Origin: CAYYJM01 sp964471755
Lineage (GTDB): Bacteria; Planctomycetota; Planctomycetia; Gemmatales; Gemmataceae
Assembly (NCBI GenBank): GCA_964471755.1
Contig: CAYYJM010000019.1
Coordinates: forward strand, 1-43,616
DNA: 43,616 bases
Direction: 5' to 3'
The notes below the pieces were generated by a model that worked only from the letters and a program-made list of their open reading frames with translations, was not told the origin of the DNA and did not search any database. Positions 42,069 to 43,616 of this stretch are shown piece by piece (within the stretch, counting starts at the first letter, position 1; every line of letters begins with the position of its first letter). The position numbers and the translations under genes were made by a program.

Positions 42069-42139
42069 GTTAGCCGGACGCGCCAGCGACGGATGTCTGG
42101 ATCTGGATTCTGGATCCGTCGCTGGCGCGTCCGGCTAAC
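42069..42139. repeat. Perfect 26-bp-arm palindrome, TTAGCCGGACGCGCC family
   Basis: Arms 42069-42094 and 42114-42139 are perfect inverted copies around a 19-base spacer. It lies between the sigma fusion and the second kelch-like gene, ending four bases before the GGAGG of the latter. Its sequence is unrelated to the other two palindrome families in the window. Confidence 0.9.
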
Positions 42140-42159
42140 ACGCTGGAGGTGGTGTTGAT

Positions 42160-43443
42160 ATGTATCGAAGAGAAACGCACATGATCCGACTTGCATTCGC
42201 GTTGTTGACCTTCACATCCCTGTGCGCTTCTGCAAGCAGTCAGGGGCCGCTGGCGTCGCTTCCATCCAAACCAGGACCGCACCTCGACAAGATCAAAGCC
42301 CTCGGTGACAACGAGTGGGTGAATCTCGGCGCCCCGGCTGCGGACCCGAAGTGGGGCAAGGCGCGCGGCCGTTCGTGGGGTGCCAGGGCGATGGTTCTCG
42401 AACCGAGCCGGCGGGGAGCCTTCTTCACCGGCGAAGGAGTTCACCATTTCCTCAAGCCCGATGGCTACAACATGGACGATCTGTGGTTCTACGACATCAA
42501 CGCCCACCGCTGGATCTGCCTCTATCCTGGCATGAACACGAAGACGTTCACCCAGAGAGTCAAGAACAAAGAACTCGCGATCGACGACGACGGACTGTTG
42601 CGCGATCGGGCCGGCCAGGCCATTCCCGTTCACACCATGATTCATGCCTTTGGGTTTCTCTCCTACGATTCGGATCGGAAGAAGTTCGCCTTCTTCGGTA
42701 CCGATGGGCTGAACCGATACTACCAGGCCAACTTGCAGGACATGGAGCCTGGCATGAAACTGATCGACGAGCAGCTCAAGGGCAAGAAGAAGTCGGCCTA
42801 TTCGCCGTGGTACTACGATGTGGCGACCGGGAAGTTTGAACGCACGCCAGCGAAGGGTTCGTTTGGATACACCAGTCAGTCATTCCCCCATTTTCACTAC
42901 GTCGCCGCCCAGAAACAATTCTACGTCACGGGGGCAGCGGGCGTGTCACGCTTCGACGTCGCCAGGAACGAGTGGAGTGAACTCAATCCGAAAGGCCCCA
43001 GACCTCGGGGTTACGATGGCAACTGTTGCTACGATTCCAAACGAAACCGCATCTATCGGAACGATGGCGATGGTGCCGACGCGGCGAAGGACGGCCTCAT
43101 GGCCTACGACATTGCGAACAACACCTGGAGCTACCTGAAGCCCAAAGGTGTCGGCCCGGAGGGAGGAATGACCACGAACACCGCTCATATCCATTACGAT
43201 TCGGAGCGAGACCTCGTGGTGGTGATTCAGATGACCGGGGCTCAGCTCGGAGTCCACGCCTACGATCCGAAAACCAATTCGTGGGCCAGACCACTTTCCA
43301 TCCCGTCCGGAGGTCCTACATTCCTCGGATTCGCCGCCAATGTCTTTTACGATCCCGAGTTGAACGTGTACTTCTGCCACATTGCCAGAGATAGCGAAGA
43401 CAACGGCGTCATGTGGGCCTACCGATTCAAGAAACGCGATTGA
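42160..43443 (+). CDS. Second secreted kelch-like beta-propeller protein
   Basis: A 427-residue protein with a Sec signal (IRLAFALLTFTSLCASASSQG). The body has kelch-like strands: MDDLWFYDINAHRWICLYPG (in part), SPWYYDVATGKFERTPAKG, GVSRFDVARNEWSELNPKG, GLMAYDIANNTWSYLKPKG and GVHAYDPKTNSWAR. It shares the overall plan and phrases such as YDVAT with the protein at 38634, so the two are paralogues, though their signals differ. No catalytic site is recognised. The ATG at 42160 has GGAGG ten bases upstream; the ATG at 42181 is also possible. It sits directly after the sigma-thioredoxin fusion with a palindrome between. The placement of both kelch genes around the fusion suggests a common export or regulatory context, which is an inference. 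Confidence 0.83.
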   Translation: MYRRETHMIRLAFALLTFTSLCASASSQGPLASLPSKPGPHLDKIKALGDNEWVNLGAPAADPKWGKARGRSWGARAMVLEPSRRGAFFTGEGVHHFLKPDGYNMDDLWFYDINAHRWICLYPGMNTKTFTQRVKNKELAIDDDGLLRDRAGQAIPVHTMIHAFGFLSYDSDRKKFAFFGTDGLNRYYQANLQDMEPGMKLIDEQLKGKKKSAYSPWYYDVATGKFERTPAKGSFGYTSQSFPHFHYVAAQKQFYVTGAAGVSRFDVARNEWSELNPKGPRPRGYDGNCCYDSKRNRIYRNDGDGADAAKDGLMAYDIANNTWSYLKPKGVGPEGGMTTNTAHIHYDSERDLVVVIQMTGAQLGVHAYDPKTNSWARPLSIPSGGPTFLGFAANVFYDPELNVYFCHIARDSEDNGVMWAYRFKKRD

Positions 43444-43472
43444 TTCCGATACTCGATGGCGGTTCAGAATCG

Positions 43473-43496
43473 GCGGTTCCGCACGCGGCCATGGGA
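43473..43496 (+). repeat. Copy of the 3' end of the sigma fusion gene
   Basis: The bases starting GCGGTTCCGCACGCGGCCAT match 41991-42014 with one difference. The first copy encodes AVPHAAMG at the end of the sigma fusion. Here it lies in the 173-base tail after the last gene. The rest of the tail holds no gene I can support. Confidence 0.6.
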
Positions 43497-43616
43497 TCCC
43501 GTTCGTACCCCGGGTGCGGCCGGTGCTTCAGAGCTTCGGCCGCTGACTCCGCGGCTTGTCAGAGCCGCGCACGCAGCGAGGCCGCAGGCCGAGCGAAGTA
43601 AGCGCACCACGACCTG

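Noticed and set aside
1..43616. tRNA, rRNA, riboswitch or insertion-sequence genes
   Set aside because: None seen by eye on either strand: no CCA-ending cloverleaf, no rRNA core sequence, no transposase motif. A covariance-model scan would be needed to exclude small RNAs.

Overview
The window looks like chromosomal DNA from a planctomycete, most likely a member of the Gemmataceae. This rests on several traits: high GC, a PilM-type protein with long Pro/Gly-rich tails, an ECF sigma factor carrying a C-terminal membrane segment and a periplasmic-type domain, a giant zinc-finger/FecR/VIT anti-sigma-like protein, HEAT and kelch-like secreted proteins, DUF4416 and DUF4058 genes, and many long intergenic palindromes. 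It is draft sequence: a run of ten Ns at 22721-22730 interrupts a gene.

Almost everything from 1 to 34121 is on the minus strand. From right to left it holds: a HEAT lipoprotein (33348-34121); a Uma2-like protein (32129-32911); an ECF sigma factor translationally coupled to a 1926-residue anti-sigma/FecR/VIT protein (31491-32051, 25708-31488); a PD40 propeller protein (24621-25508); DUF4058 and DUF4416 proteins, a gapped WecA/MraY-like sugar-phosphate transferase and an O-antigen-ligase-like protein (19559-24445), the last two forming a surface-polysaccharide block; a DHH phosphoesterase behind a promoter with paired TGTACA sites (17870-19058); a FliA/WhiG sigma factor split by a one-base shift (16526-17301); a response regulator and an RlmI-like methyltransferase (14692-16380); a secreted unknown, a TauE/SafE permease and two FKBP isomerases (11421-14636); a three-gene type IV pilus/secretion-type cluster headed by a PilM-PilN fusion (3868-11140); and a conserved unknown, a quinone oxidoreductase, a small conserved protein and an MFS transporter (34-3667).

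The right end (34375-43443) runs on the plus strand. It holds a 1222-residue secreted HEAT protein, a secreted kelch-like protein, an ECF sigma factor fused to a membrane segment and a thioredoxin-like domain, and a second secreted kelch-like protein. The sigma fusion is interrupted in frame by a single UGA directly after a cysteine. A short hairpin with the geometry of a bacterial SECIS element lies just downstream, so it is a candidate selenoprotein; a recent nonsense mutation is the main alternative. A truncated duplicate of the HEAT lipoprotein gene lies between the 1222-residue protein and the first kelch-like gene.

The intergenic spaces carry at least three families of long palindromes (arms of 14 to about 50 bp), several convincing intrinsic terminators and a few sigma70-like promoters. 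No tRNA, rRNA, CRISPR array or recognisable insertion sequence was seen.
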